Assembly: GCF_003444775.1 (NCBI RefSeq)
Contig: NZ_CP021083.1
Location: 331,119 to 395,118 of the forward strand
DNA from: Deinococcus ficus
GTDB taxonomy: Bacteria; Deinococcota; Deinococci; Deinococcales; Deinococcaceae
DNA length: 64,000 bases
Direction of reading: 5' to 3'
This document shows positions 27,328 to 36,239 of the stretch, in pieces. Under the pieces are notes generated by a model, which searched no databases, had not been told where the DNA came from, and saw only the letters and a program-made list of their open reading frames with translations. The position numbers and the translations under genes are program-made. Within the stretch, counting starts at the first letter, position 1, and each line of letters opens with the position of its first letter.

Positions 27328-28841
27328 CACTGCCCTCCTCCCGCGCGGCACTCGGCGGTGTTGAAGAAATTGCAGTCCCCGGCCACCCGGCCCGACACCG
27401 CCTTGCGGACCTCGGCGCCGAACTGGTTGTGGTCCACGGTCACCGCCGGGTTGTCGTTGTCGGCGTACACGGCGGTGTCCACGTGATCGAAGCGGTTGTT
27501 CTCGATGCGGGTGCGGCCGTACCCGCGGTCCAGCAGCACGCCGATGGCCGGCCCGTCGATGCGGTTGTCGGAGATCACGACGCCGTTGGCGCCGACGATC
27601 ACGGCGGTCCGCGCCCAGGGCTGCCGGCCCGTGATCTGATTGCGCCGCATGACCACGTTGTCCGCCTCGATGCGGATGCCGCGGCGCGTGTCGCTCACCT
27701 CGTTGTCCTCCAGCACGATGTCCCGCGACGGCGGCCCGGTGCGCCAGGTGTTCACCTTGATGGCGTCTTCCGAGTACACCTCCGGCTGCCCCCCGGTGCC
27801 GACGATGCGGTTGCGGCGGACCTGGCCGCCCTGCACCGAGTGCAGCAGGATGTACGCCGACCCGTCCGACGCCCAGTCGCGCCGCGCGCGGATGGTGTTC
27901 CCCTCGACCAGGGCGCCCTCCACGCTGGTGTCGTGCCCGTCGTACGGCATGATCTTGATGCCGTCCTTGCCGAACACGTCCACGGTGTTGTTCCGGTAGA
28001 CGACGTGATCCACACCCTCGGTCTTCGTGGCGGTGTTCGCGACGTTCTTCACCACGTTCCCCTCCGCGAGGAAGTCGTCGCCGATGGTCGCGAAGAACCC
28101 CAGACCCGACGGCCGGACGCGCGGATCACCGCCGCCCACCACGGTGTTGTCCAGCCAGCGCTGGTGCACGGTCCGCTGCGACCAGCCGCCCGCGCCGCCG
28201 GCGTTCTCCATGCGGTTGCCCTGCAGGGTCACGGTGTCGGTGTCGGTCACGGCGATGCCGTTGGTGGGCGCGTCGAACACCTGCAGGCCGCTTAACGTGA
28301 CGTTCTTCCCCCGCACCACGCGCACGCCGTCGATCACGCTGGCGTACGCACTGGCGACCGGTACGCGGTGCCCGACGATCTTCAGGCCCCGCACCGTGAG
28401 GTTCACCGGCCGGTCGAAGTGCAGCATGCCCTCGGTCTTCCCGCGGGCGTAGTTCGGCGCGGCGCGGATGGTGGCGCCGCCCTCGCCGGACACCGTCTGG
28501 TTCGAGAAGTTGCTGAACACCACCGGGCTGCGGATCAGGTACGTGCCCGCCGGGAACACCAGGTCCCGCCCGGCCGCCTGGGCCGCCGCGCGGTTCAGGG
28601 CGGGGGCGTCGTCGGTCACGCCGTCGCCCCTGGCGCCGACCGACTTCACGTTCAGGCTGCCTTTCTTCGACGGGGCCTGCGCCAACGCGAGGACCTCGCT
28701 GCGGGCCGCGGGCGGGGCCGCCGGGGCCACCGAGGACGGGGCGGTCGTCCGGGCGGGCGCCGCCGGCACCTGACTGCGTTGCAGCAGCCCCGCCCCCAGC
28801 AGCAGGCCGGCGCCCATCATCACCAGGCCCTGGCCGCTCAC
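27327..28841 (-). CDS. right-handed beta-helix (pectate-lyase-like) secreted protein
   Basis: From GTG 28841 (GTGA overlap with the gene before it) the product has 504 residues. One membrane anchor or signal segment (LVMMGAGLLLGAGLL, residues 6-20) is followed by an Ala/Pro linker. The pectate-lyase-3 entry motif GARGDGVTDD (69-78) precedes many short repeats with N-x-I/V patterns that build a right-handed beta-helix. Such proteins cleave or bind polysaccharides outside the cell; here it may trim or epimerise the exopolymer. It is a paralogue of the lipoprotein at 49390. Confidence 0.88.
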   Translation of the reverse strand: MSGQGLVMMGAGLLLGAGLLQRSQVPAAPARTTAPSSVAPAAPPAARSEVLALAQAPSKKGSLNVKSVGARGDGVTDDAPALNRAAAQAAGRDLVFPAGTYLIRSPVVFSNFSNQTVSGEGGATIRAAPNYARGKTEGMLHFDRPVNLTVRGLKIVGHRVPVASAYASVIDGVRVVRGKNVTLSGLQVFDAPTNGIAVTDTDTVTLQGNRMENAGGAGGWSQRTVHQRWLDNTVVGGGDPRVRPSGLGFFATIGDDFLAEGNVVKNVANTATKTEGVDHVVYRNNTVDVFGKDGIKIMPYDGHDTSVEGALVEGNTIRARRDWASDGSAYILLHSVQGGQVRRNRIVGTGGQPEVYSEDAIKVNTWRTGPPSRDIVLEDNEVSDTRRGIRIEADNVVMRRNQITGRQPWARTAVIVGANGVVISDNRIDGPAIGVLLDRGYGRTRIENNRFDHVDTAVYADNDNPAVTVDHNQFGAEVRKAVSGRVAGDCNFFNTAECRAGGGQ

Positions 28842-30109
28842 GACGCCTCCCCGCGGGCCAGGGTCCCGCCGGCCGGCCGGGCGGCCTGCCGTCCCAGGGC
28901 GCGGGCGTAGGCAGCCAGCAGCCGCGGCGCCTGGTGCTCCCAGGCCAGCGCGTCCCGCATGCGGGCCTGCCCGATCCGGCCCATCATCTCGCACCGCTGC
29001 GGGTCGGCCAGCAGCTCCAGCAGTTTCTGCGCGAAGTCCTCCTCGTCGTTCGGGCGGGCGTACACGGCCGCGTCGGCCGCCGAGTGCCGGCCCTCGGTCA
29101 GGTCGAACTGCACGGTCGCCTTGCCCAGCGCCATGTACTCCAGGACCTTGTTCATGGTGCACACGTCGCTGTACGACGTTTTCGGGTCCGGCGCGACGCA
29201 CACGTCGCAGGCGGTGAGCCGCTCCATGAGTTCCGCCTGGTCGGTGATCATGCCCGTGAATTCCACGTGGCCTTCCAGGTTCAGTTCACGGGCCAGGGCC
29301 CGCAGCGGTTCCAGGGACGGCCCGCCCCCGATGATCATGAAGCGGACGTCGTCCCGCCCGCGGTCCAGCAGGCACCGGGCGACGCGCAGCAGCACGTCCA
29401 GGCCGTCCTGCGAGCCGAGCACGCCCACGTACCCGACCACGTGCCGGAACCCGGCCCGGTACCGCTCCCCGCCGGGCCGGGGCACGAAGCGGTCCAGGCG
29501 CGGGCCGCTGCGCACCACGAACACGTCCTCCGGGCGCTTTCGCCCCCGGCCCAGCGCGAAGCCCCGCAGCGACTCGTTGGTGGCGATGACTACGTCCGCC
29601 GCCGAGTAGGTGAGGCGCTCGGCGACCTTCAGCACCCGGTAGGGCAGGTCGCGCCGGCCGAACTTCGCCTCGTACATCTCCAGGGTGGCGTCGTGATGGT
29701 CGAAGATCATCGGCGTGCCGAACAGCGCCCGGAACGGCGCGGCCACCAGGAACAGCAGGTCCGGCGGGTTGCACACGTGAATCACGTCGAAGCCCCGCTC
29801 GCGCCGCACCCGCCACGCCAGCCGCGTCTCGTGCCAGAGGGCCAGGGCGTACTCCTTCACGAAGGTCAGGGTGCCCTCACCGTCCGGCGGCAGCGGGTGC
29901 CGGTAGATGGCGATGCCGTCCAGCATCTCGAAGGCCTGGTCGTGGCCGCGGCCCATCGGGCAGATCACCGACACGTAGTAACCGGCGTCGCGCAGCGTGG
30001 TGGCTTCCATCCACACCCGGCGGTCCACCGGTACCGGCAGGTTCTCCACGATGATCAGCACGCGTTTGCCTCGGCGCTGCGCCCGCTGTGAGATTCTGAA
30101 TCTAGTCAT
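28838..30109 (-). CDS. glycosyltransferase family 4
   Basis: The 423-residue GT-B protein has an N-terminal acceptor domain with VLIIVENLPVPVDRRVW, a motif common in EPS and capsule transferases. The C-terminal domain has VVGYVGVLGSQDGLDVLL, FMIIGGGPSLEPL, and the VCVAPDPKTSYSDVCTMNKV donor-site loop. It adds a sugar to the lipid-linked repeat unit on the cytoplasmic face. It overlaps the upstream glycosyltransferase gene by 8 bases. Confidence 0.92.
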   Translation of the reverse strand: MTRFRISQRAQRRGKRVLIIVENLPVPVDRRVWMEATTLRDAGYYVSVICPMGRGHDQAFEMLDGIAIYRHPLPPDGEGTLTFVKEYALALWHETRLAWRVRRERGFDVIHVCNPPDLLFLVAAPFRALFGTPMIFDHHDATLEMYEAKFGRRDLPYRVLKVAERLTYSAADVVIATNESLRGFALGRGRKRPEDVFVVRSGPRLDRFVPRPGGERYRAGFRHVVGYVGVLGSQDGLDVLLRVARCLLDRGRDDVRFMIIGGGPSLEPLRALARELNLEGHVEFTGMITDQAELMERLTACDVCVAPDPKTSYSDVCTMNKVLEYMALGKATVQFDLTEGRHSAADAAVYARPNDEEDFAQKLLELLADPQRCEMMGRIGQARMRDALAWEHQAPRLLAAYARALGRQAARPAGGTLARGEAS

Positions 30110-31226
30110 GGGCTCCTCCTGCGGCGGTGCCGCCCGGGGTGAGGGCCGGCGGCCCGCTCAGCTGCCGGTACAGGTCGTGCAGGCGCTCTGCGGTGCGCCG
30201 GATGTCGTAGCGCGCCTGCGCCCGGGCGTACGCGGCCTGTCCCAGGCGCTGCCGGGCATCCGGGTCGTTCAGGACCTCGTCCAGCGCCGCCGTGAGGGCC
30301 GGCGTGTCCCCCGGCGGCACCAGCCGGCCGCTGACGCCGTCCTCGATCAGGTCCGGGATGCCGCCCACCCAGGTGGACACCAGCGCCAGCCCGCGTGCCA
30401 TGCCTTCGAGCAGCGCCAGCGGCTGCCCCTCGAAGTGCGAGGGCAGCACTAGCACGTCCGCGCGGTCCAGCTGCGCCGCGACGTCCTGCGGGTCCAGCCA
30501 CCCGAGCAGCTCCACGCTGCCCTGCAGGCCCTCGGCGTGGATCAGGGCTTCCATCTCCGCGCGCAGGGGGCCGTCGCCGGCGAACCGCAGGGTCGCGCCG
30601 GGCGGGCGCAGGCAGGCGGCCCAGGCGCGCAGCAGCGCCAGCGGGTCCTTGCGCTCGATCAGCACGCCTACGAACAGCACCCGCGGCGCGGGCCCGGCCA
30701 GAACGCGGGGTTCGGGTGCCAACCGCACGCCGTTTTCGGCCACGGTCACCCGGGCGCCCGGCGCGATGCGCTGCACGGCCGCGCCCAGGGCGGGGGAGAG
30801 CGTCACCACCCGGTCCGCGCGCCGCAGCGTGGCCCGCACCAGCGACTGCGCCGGGGCCGGGCAGCGGCGGTAGAAGTCCTCGAATTCCCCGGCGTGCAGG
30901 TGCAGCACGGCCGGCACCCGGAACACGCCGCGCGCCGCCCACAGCAGCAGGCCCTTGCGCACGAAGCTGCCGTACGCCGCCGAGTGCAGGTGCACCAGGG
31001 CCGGGCGGGCCGTCAGGCACCGCCACACCAGCGTCCCGGCAGCCCGGGCGAACAGCGCCGCGCGCCGCCGCCGGCTGCCGTCGTCATGCGTGACCAGCCG
31101 CTCCACACCCCAGTCCGCGAAGAGGCCGGTGGTCTCCAGCGCCCGGCCATACCCGTGAATGCCGCCCCGGGCGCCGGTCGCGACCCACAGCACGCGCCGG
31201 CCCGGCCCGGGGGCGGACGCCCTCAC
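30102..31226 (-). CDS. glycosyltransferase family 4
   Basis: I place the start at GTG 31226 (GTGA overlap with the asparagine-synthase-like gene), giving 374 residues. The acceptor domain opens RVLWVATGARGGIHGYGRAL. The donor domain has VLFVGVLIERKDPLALL, RFAGDGPLRAE and LPSHFEGQPLALLEGMARG with the two conserved Glu residues of GT4. It belongs to the same minus-strand glycosyltransferase operon. Confidence 0.9.
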   Translation of the reverse strand: MRASAPGPGRRVLWVATGARGGIHGYGRALETTGLFADWGVERLVTHDDGSRRRRAALFARAAGTLVWRCLTARPALVHLHSAAYGSFVRKGLLLWAARGVFRVPAVLHLHAGEFEDFYRRCPAPAQSLVRATLRRADRVVTLSPALGAAVQRIAPGARVTVAENGVRLAPEPRVLAGPAPRVLFVGVLIERKDPLALLRAWAACLRPPGATLRFAGDGPLRAEMEALIHAEGLQGSVELLGWLDPQDVAAQLDRADVLVLPSHFEGQPLALLEGMARGLALVSTWVGGIPDLIEDGVSGRLVPPGDTPALTAALDEVLNDPDARQRLGQAAYARAQARYDIRRTAERLHDLYRQLSGPPALTPGGTAAGGAHD

Positions 31227-33097
31227 GCGAGCACCCGCTGCGGGCGCGCCGCGCCCAGCCACAGTTCCAGGCACAGCGCCGTCCACGCCAGTTTCGCGCC
31301 GCCGGTGCTTGACAGCGCCTCGGGGGACAGCAGGTCCTGCACTTCGGCGGTGGTCATCCACTGCCGCAGCGCCGCGCCCGGCGCGAGCAGGTGATCGTGC
31401 GCCATGTCCCGCAGGCCCGGGTCGCCGCGCAGCCACTCCCCGAGCGGCAGTCGGAACCCGCTCTTCGGGCGGTCCAGCACCTGCTTGGGCAGATGCGGCG
31501 CAAAGGCCCGGCGCACCGGCATCTTCCCGCGCAGCCCGCGGAGCTTCACGCGGTCCGGCAGGGCCACCGCCCAGGGCGTGAGGGCCAGGTCGAGCATCGG
31601 CACGCGCTGCTCGATGGACGCCTGCATGGTCGTGTAATCCCCGCGGCTCAGCAGGTTGTTCGGCAGCCAGGATTCCAGGTCCAGCACCTGCATGCGCTGC
31701 AGGTCGCTCCAGCCGGCCGGGTACTGTGCCAGGCGGTCCTCCACCCAGGCGCACGCGCGGCCCGGCTGCGCGCCCCCCTGCCGCAGCGCCCCGACCAGTC
31801 CGGCGGGCGCGGCGTCGTTCTCGAACCAGCGCATCCAGCGCACCGCCCGGTCCCGTTCGGCCAGGGCGTTCGCGGCGATGCCCAGGCGGCTGCGGCGGCC
31901 CAGCAGGCCCCGCACGGTGCCCATGGCCGGGCCCAGCAGGCCGGCGTGGCGGTCCACGGCGTACTTGGGGTAGCCGGCGAACGCCTCGTCGCCGCCCTCG
32001 CCGGACAGCACGACCTTCACGTCCTCGGCGGCCGCCAGGGACAGTTTCAGCATGGCGATGTCGGCCGGGTCCGCGAAGGGTCCGTTCAGGCTGCCGGACA
32101 GCACCGGCGCGAGGTCCGCGAAGTCCGCGGGCCGCAACTCGATCTCCCGCAGGTCCGCCCCGATGGCCGCCGCGACTGCCCGCGCGTGCGGCAGTTCGCT
32201 CACCTCGGACTGCGCGCCCTGGAACCCCACCGAGTACGCCCGCAGCGGCCCGCCGCCTTCCCGTGACAGGCACTGCGCCACCACGCTGGAATCCAGGCCG
32301 CCGCTCAGGAAGCAGCCCAGCGGCACGTCCGCGATGGTGTGATGCGAGACGCTGTCCAGCACCCGTTCCTCCACCTCCGCGGACGTGGGCGCCGGGGCGC
32401 CCAGGCCCGCCAGGCGGTGCCGTTCGACTTCGTCGGCCACGCTGGCAAACCGCACCGGGCGCACCATGTCCAGCCGGTCGGCGATCACCAGGGCGGTGCC
32501 GGGTGCCAGGCGCCGCACGCCCTCGTACAGGGTGTACTCCCCGTAGGCGTAGCGGTGCGTGAGGGTCTCCATCACGGACGTCAGATCCAGGGCCGGGCGC
32601 GAGCCCGCCAGATCCAGCAGGGCGCCCATCTCGGACGCGAAGTGCAGCGCGCGGGGTGTGTGCATCCAGTACAGCGGCTTGATGCCGAACGGGTCGCGGG
32701 CCAGCACCGTGCGTCCGTCCCGGCGGTCGTGCAGCGCGAAGGCGTACATGCCGCGCAGCCGCGCGAAGCCGGCCTCGCCCCACGCCAGGTACGCGCCGAG
32801 GATCACCTCGGTGTCGCTGTGCGTCGCGAAGCGCTGCCCGGCGGCTTCCAGTTCGCGGCGCAGGGCGGCGTGGTTGTAGATCTCCCCGTTGAATACGATG
32901 GTCGCCAGGCCGTTCACGTCGCTCATGGGCTGCGCGCCGCCGCTCAGGTCGATGATGCTCAGCCGCGTGTGGCCCAGCACCGCGCTGCCCCGCACCTGGC
33001 TGCCCTGGGCGTCCGGGCCGCGGTGCTGCAGGGCCCGCAGGTCCAGGGGCGAACGCTCGATCTCACGGTCGTGAACGGTGCCAAGAATTCCACACAT
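31223..33097 (-). CDS. asnB: glutamine-hydrolysing asparagine synthase-like amidotransferase
   Basis: The 624-residue protein begins MCGILG, so Cys2 is the glutaminase nucleophile after Met removal. The class II GATase domain covers about residues 1-210. The synthetase domain follows with the ATP-binding SGGLDSS loop (about 267) and LSGEGGDEAFAGYPKY. Within an EPS operon such proteins often amidate a uronic-acid or glycan carboxylate rather than make asparagine; this is inference from context. It overlaps the next glycosyltransferase gene by 35 bases. Confidence 0.92.
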   Translation of the reverse strand: MCGILGTVHDREIERSPLDLRALQHRGPDAQGSQVRGSAVLGHTRLSIIDLSGGAQPMSDVNGLATIVFNGEIYNHAALRRELEAAGQRFATHSDTEVILGAYLAWGEAGFARLRGMYAFALHDRRDGRTVLARDPFGIKPLYWMHTPRALHFASEMGALLDLAGSRPALDLTSVMETLTHRYAYGEYTLYEGVRRLAPGTALVIADRLDMVRPVRFASVADEVERHRLAGLGAPAPTSAEVEERVLDSVSHHTIADVPLGCFLSGGLDSSVVAQCLSREGGGPLRAYSVGFQGAQSEVSELPHARAVAAAIGADLREIELRPADFADLAPVLSGSLNGPFADPADIAMLKLSLAAAEDVKVVLSGEGGDEAFAGYPKYAVDRHAGLLGPAMGTVRGLLGRRSRLGIAANALAERDRAVRWMRWFENDAAPAGLVGALRQGGAQPGRACAWVEDRLAQYPAGWSDLQRMQVLDLESWLPNNLLSRGDYTTMQASIEQRVPMLDLALTPWAVALPDRVKLRGLRGKMPVRRAFAPHLPKQVLDRPKSGFRLPLGEWLRGDPGLRDMAHDHLLAPGAALRQWMTTAEVQDLLSPEALSSTGGAKLAWTALCLELWLGAARPQRVLA

Positions 33098-34283
33098 GGT
33101 GTTCCCCTCCGGCCCGGGCAGGGGGCCGCGTCACGTCCCGGAACAGCGCCGCGAACCGCGCCGTCATCCGGTCAATCGAAAACTGCGTGGCCGCGCGCTC
33201 CCGGCCGGCGCGGCCCAGGCGGGCGCGCAGGGCCGGGTCGGCGGCCAGGGCGTGCAGGCGCGCGGCCATGCCGCCCGCCTCGCCGTCCGGGACGAGGTAC
33301 CCCGTCTCGCCGTGCACGACCAGTTCCCGCGGGCCGAAGTCGATGTCGAAGCTCACGGCCGGCAGGCCGCAGGCCATCGCCTCGACCAGCACGTTCGCGA
33401 ACCCCTCGGCGCGGGAGGTCAGGACGAACACGTCGTGCGCCTGCAAGAAGGCCAGGGGATCCGGCACGTACCCGATGAACCTCACCGTGTCCGCCACGCC
33501 CAGGGCCCGGGCGCGGTCCTCCAGGGCGGCCCGTTCCGGCCCTTCCCCGGCCACCTCGACCAGCACCGGCACGCCGCGGCGCCGCAACTCGGCGGCCACG
33601 TCCAGCAGGCGGTCAAAGCCCTTGTCCGGCACCAGCCGGCCCATCGCCGCGACCCTCAGCGGGCCGGCCCCGGCCATCCCGGACGCCTCTTTCCGGAGGG
33701 GGGGCAGCGGCGTGGCGTTGTGAATCACCTGGCCCTGATCGGCCGGGGCGCCGGCCCGCACGAACTGAACGCGCAGGCCCTCGGTCGGGACCACCCAGCG
33801 GTCCGCCTGCCGGATCACCCAGCCTCGCAGCCAGCGCTTCACGCGGCCCCGGTCGATCTGGGCGTCCAGGGTGAGTTCCTCGTTCGCGACGTGCCGGAAC
33901 CCCAGGGTGCGGCGGTTCAGGCTGCCCACCGCCACGCCCGCGTACCACAGGCGCGAGTACACCACGTCCGGCTGAAAAACCTCGATGCGCCGCGCGAGGC
34001 GGCGCCGGGCGATCAGCAGGTTGCGGGCGGCGTGCCCGGCCCCCATCGGCCGGTCCAGTGCCGGGGCGATGCCCAGGTCCGTCCAGGGCACACCGCCCGC
34101 CTCCAGCCGGGCGCTGAGGGCGTTGCCGTCCGGCACGCTCAGCAGCGTGACCAGTTCACACTCGTACTCGTCGCGGGGCAGGCCCAGCAGCAGGTGCACC
34201 AGCTGCATTTCCGCGCCGCCCGGCCACAGGGAGGGCAGCACCGCCATGACCCTCAGGGGCCGGCCGCTGCGCGTGACCGTCAC
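33063..34283 (-). CDS. glycosyltransferase family 4
   Basis: From GTG 34283 the product has 406 residues. RVMAVLPSLWPGGAEMQLVHL marks the acceptor domain of WbpH/PimB-like transferases. The donor half has VAAMGRLVPDKGFDRLL, VEVAGEGPERAAL and LTSRAEGFANVLVEAMACGLP, with the paired Glu residues. It is the first gene of the minus-strand operon and probably acts early in repeat-unit assembly. Confidence 0.92.
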   Translation of the reverse strand: MTVTRSGRPLRVMAVLPSLWPGGAEMQLVHLLLGLPRDEYECELVTLLSVPDGNALSARLEAGGVPWTDLGIAPALDRPMGAGHAARNLLIARRRLARRIEVFQPDVVYSRLWYAGVAVGSLNRRTLGFRHVANEELTLDAQIDRGRVKRWLRGWVIRQADRWVVPTEGLRVQFVRAGAPADQGQVIHNATPLPPLRKEASGMAGAGPLRVAAMGRLVPDKGFDRLLDVAAELRRRGVPVLVEVAGEGPERAALEDRARALGVADTVRFIGYVPDPLAFLQAHDVFVLTSRAEGFANVLVEAMACGLPAVSFDIDFGPRELVVHGETGYLVPDGEAGGMAARLHALAADPALRARLGRAGRERAATQFSIDRMTARFAALFRDVTRPPARAGGEHHVWNSWHRSRP

Positions 34284-34820
34284 TGGAGCGGCCCCCGGGG
34301 ACCGCGTCTGGGCGCCCCGGCGCCCGCTCGGACTGAACCTGCTGGTGGGGACGACTGCTGCATGGAGGCTCCTCTGGAACGGCGGGCCGCCGGGGGGCGG
34401 CGCGTGTCGTGGCGGGGCATGGGCGGGCAGGGCCGGTGGGGCATTACTTGGCCACCTGCGCCTATTGTCCGTGTGGAACGGCGCCCGCGCCGCTGAGCGA
34501 CGGGTGGGCAGCCCCTGATTACCGGTCGCTCAGGCCCTGGGGCCGGCCTGCCGTCCTGGCCGCACTGGCGGACTCTGCGGGTGCAAACCCGTTGCAGGGG
34601 ATGAGCAACGGCCGCCCAGGACGTGACTGGCCGTTGTTCATGAAAGGCAGGCTCCTAGTCTGAGCGCACCGCAGGGCTCAGCTGAACAGGCATTCATGCC
34701 CTGAGGTTCCGGCTCCACCTGAACTGCCCCGGGAACGCGAGTCGGCCCCGCCCGCCCATCCCAACGTCTCCCCCTCACCGACCCGGACGGGCATGCACGC
34801 GACGCACTGACGGAGGACAG
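34284..34820. promoter_or_regulatory. divergent intergenic region of the EPS locus
   Basis: This gap must hold the promoters of the minus-strand glycosyltransferase operon and the plus-strand ugd operon. It contains a LacI-operator-like palindrome, TGCAA-N5-TTGCA at 34582-34596. Next is a hairpin of 11-bp arms, GAGCAACGGCC (34603-34613) with GGCCGTTGTTC (34629-34639, one G-T pair). The sequence GGCAGGCTCC at about 34647-34656 matches the IS end at 4741. The positions of the actual -35/-10 boxes are not clear. Confidence 0.4.
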
Positions 34821-36239
34821 ATGAACATCACCATTGTCGGCACTGGATACGTGGGCCTGGGCACCGCCATCATGCTCGCCTACCTGGGTTACCAGGTCAC
34901 CGGCCTGGACAGCGACCAGGCGAAGATCGACGGCCTGCGCTCCGGCGCGCTGCCCATCTACGAGCCCGGCCTGGAGGAGCTGCTGAGCAGCGCCAGCGCG
35001 AACCTGCACTGGACGACCAGTTACGCCGACGCCATCCCGCACGCCGACGTGATCTTCATCTGCGTGGGCACGCCGCCCCTGCCCGACGGCCACCCGAACC
35101 TCAGCTACCTGGAAAGCGCCGTGCGCAGCGTTGCGGAGAACCTGGACGGCAAACCGCAGATCATCGTGAACAAAAGCACCGTGCCCATCGGCACCGGCGA
35201 CTGGGTGCTGCGCATCCTGGAAGAACACGCCGCCCGGCACGCAGGCAGCCGCTACGAGGTCGTGAGCAACCCGGAATTCCTGCGGGAAGGCACCGCGCTC
35301 GGCGACAGCCTGTACCCGGACCGGATCGTGCTGGGCGGCAGCGCCTGGGCCACCGGCCGCCTGCGGGAGCTGTACGCCCCGCTGATCGAGCAGACCTTCG
35401 AGGCGCCCCCCCATATTCCCCGTCCGCGCGGGTACATGCAGCCGGCCGTGGTGGAAACCACCCTGACCAGCGCCGAGATGATCAAGTACGCCGCGAACGC
35501 CTTCCTTGCCCTCAAGATCAGCTTCGCGAACGAGATCGCGGGCCTGTGCGAGTGCGTCGGGGCGGACATTCAGGAAGTCACGGCCGGCATCGGCCTGGAC
35601 CACCGCATCGGCACGCCCTTCCTCGCGGCGGGCGCCGGCTGGGGCGGCAGCTGCTTCGGCAAGGACACCAGCGCCCTGATCAGCACCGGCCAGGACTACG
35701 GGTACAGCATGCCGATCCTGCGCGCGGCGATCAGCGTGAACGACCGCCAGCGGCACCTCGTGATCGAGAAGCTGCAAAAGCACCTGCGGCTGCTGAAAGG
35801 CAAGCGCGTGGCGGTGCTGGGCATGGCCTTCAAACCCAACACCGACGACCTGCGCGACGCGCCCGCACACGACTTCATCACGCGGCTCTCGCAACTCGGC
35901 GCCAGCGTCGTCGCGTACGACCCGGTCGCCATGCCCCGCGCCCGGCGCGAATGGCAGCACCTGACCTACGTCGAGGCCGCCTCCGCCCAGGCGGCGCTGC
36001 ACGGCGCGGACGCCGTGATCATCGCCACCGAATGGAGCGAATTCCGCACCCTGAACTGGAGTGAGGCGGTGTGCACCATGCGGACCCGGGTGATCGTGGA
36101 CGCCCGCAACATCCTCACCCTGCCGCTGCAGGTGCCGGCCGTGCTGGAACAGATCGGCCGCGACCATCCCCGCCCCAGCTTCCTCCCGGCCGAGCACCAG
36201 CCGGCCGCGCCGCAGCCCGGCGTGCAGGTCGGCGCATGA
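34821..36239 (+). CDS. ugd: UDP-glucose 6-dehydrogenase
   Basis: The 472-residue protein has the N-terminal NAD motif GTGYVGLGTA (7-16). The VNKSTVPIGTGD loop, the helix EMIKYAANAFLALKISFANE and the catalytic Cys (about 278) in GGSCFGKD follow. The C-terminal UDP-binding domain has VLGMAFKPNTDDLRDAPA. It oxidises UDP-glucose to UDP-glucuronate (GDP-mannose is less likely but not excluded). GGAGG is 6-10 bp before the ATG. It is followed with ATGA overlap by a decarboxylase-type SDR, which uses its product. Confidence 0.95.
   Translation: MNITIVGTGYVGLGTAIMLAYLGYQVTGLDSDQAKIDGLRSGALPIYEPGLEELLSSASANLHWTTSYADAIPHADVIFICVGTPPLPDGHPNLSYLESAVRSVAENLDGKPQIIVNKSTVPIGTGDWVLRILEEHAARHAGSRYEVVSNPEFLREGTALGDSLYPDRIVLGGSAWATGRLRELYAPLIEQTFEAPPHIPRPRGYMQPAVVETTLTSAEMIKYAANAFLALKISFANEIAGLCECVGADIQEVTAGIGLDHRIGTPFLAAGAGWGGSCFGKDTSALISTGQDYGYSMPILRAAISVNDRQRHLVIEKLQKHLRLLKGKRVAVLGMAFKPNTDDLRDAPAHDFITRLSQLGASVVAYDPVAMPRARREWQHLTYVEAASAQAALHGADAVIIATEWSEFRTLNWSEAVCTMRTRVIVDARNILTLPLQVPAVLEQIGRDHPRPSFLPAEHQPAAPQPGVQVGA

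Noticed and set aside
31223..33097. AsnB-type protein as the cyclase for the lasso-type peptide
   Set aside because: It has a full glutaminase domain, lies 29 kb away inside the EPS operon, and no companion protease or RRE gene exists.
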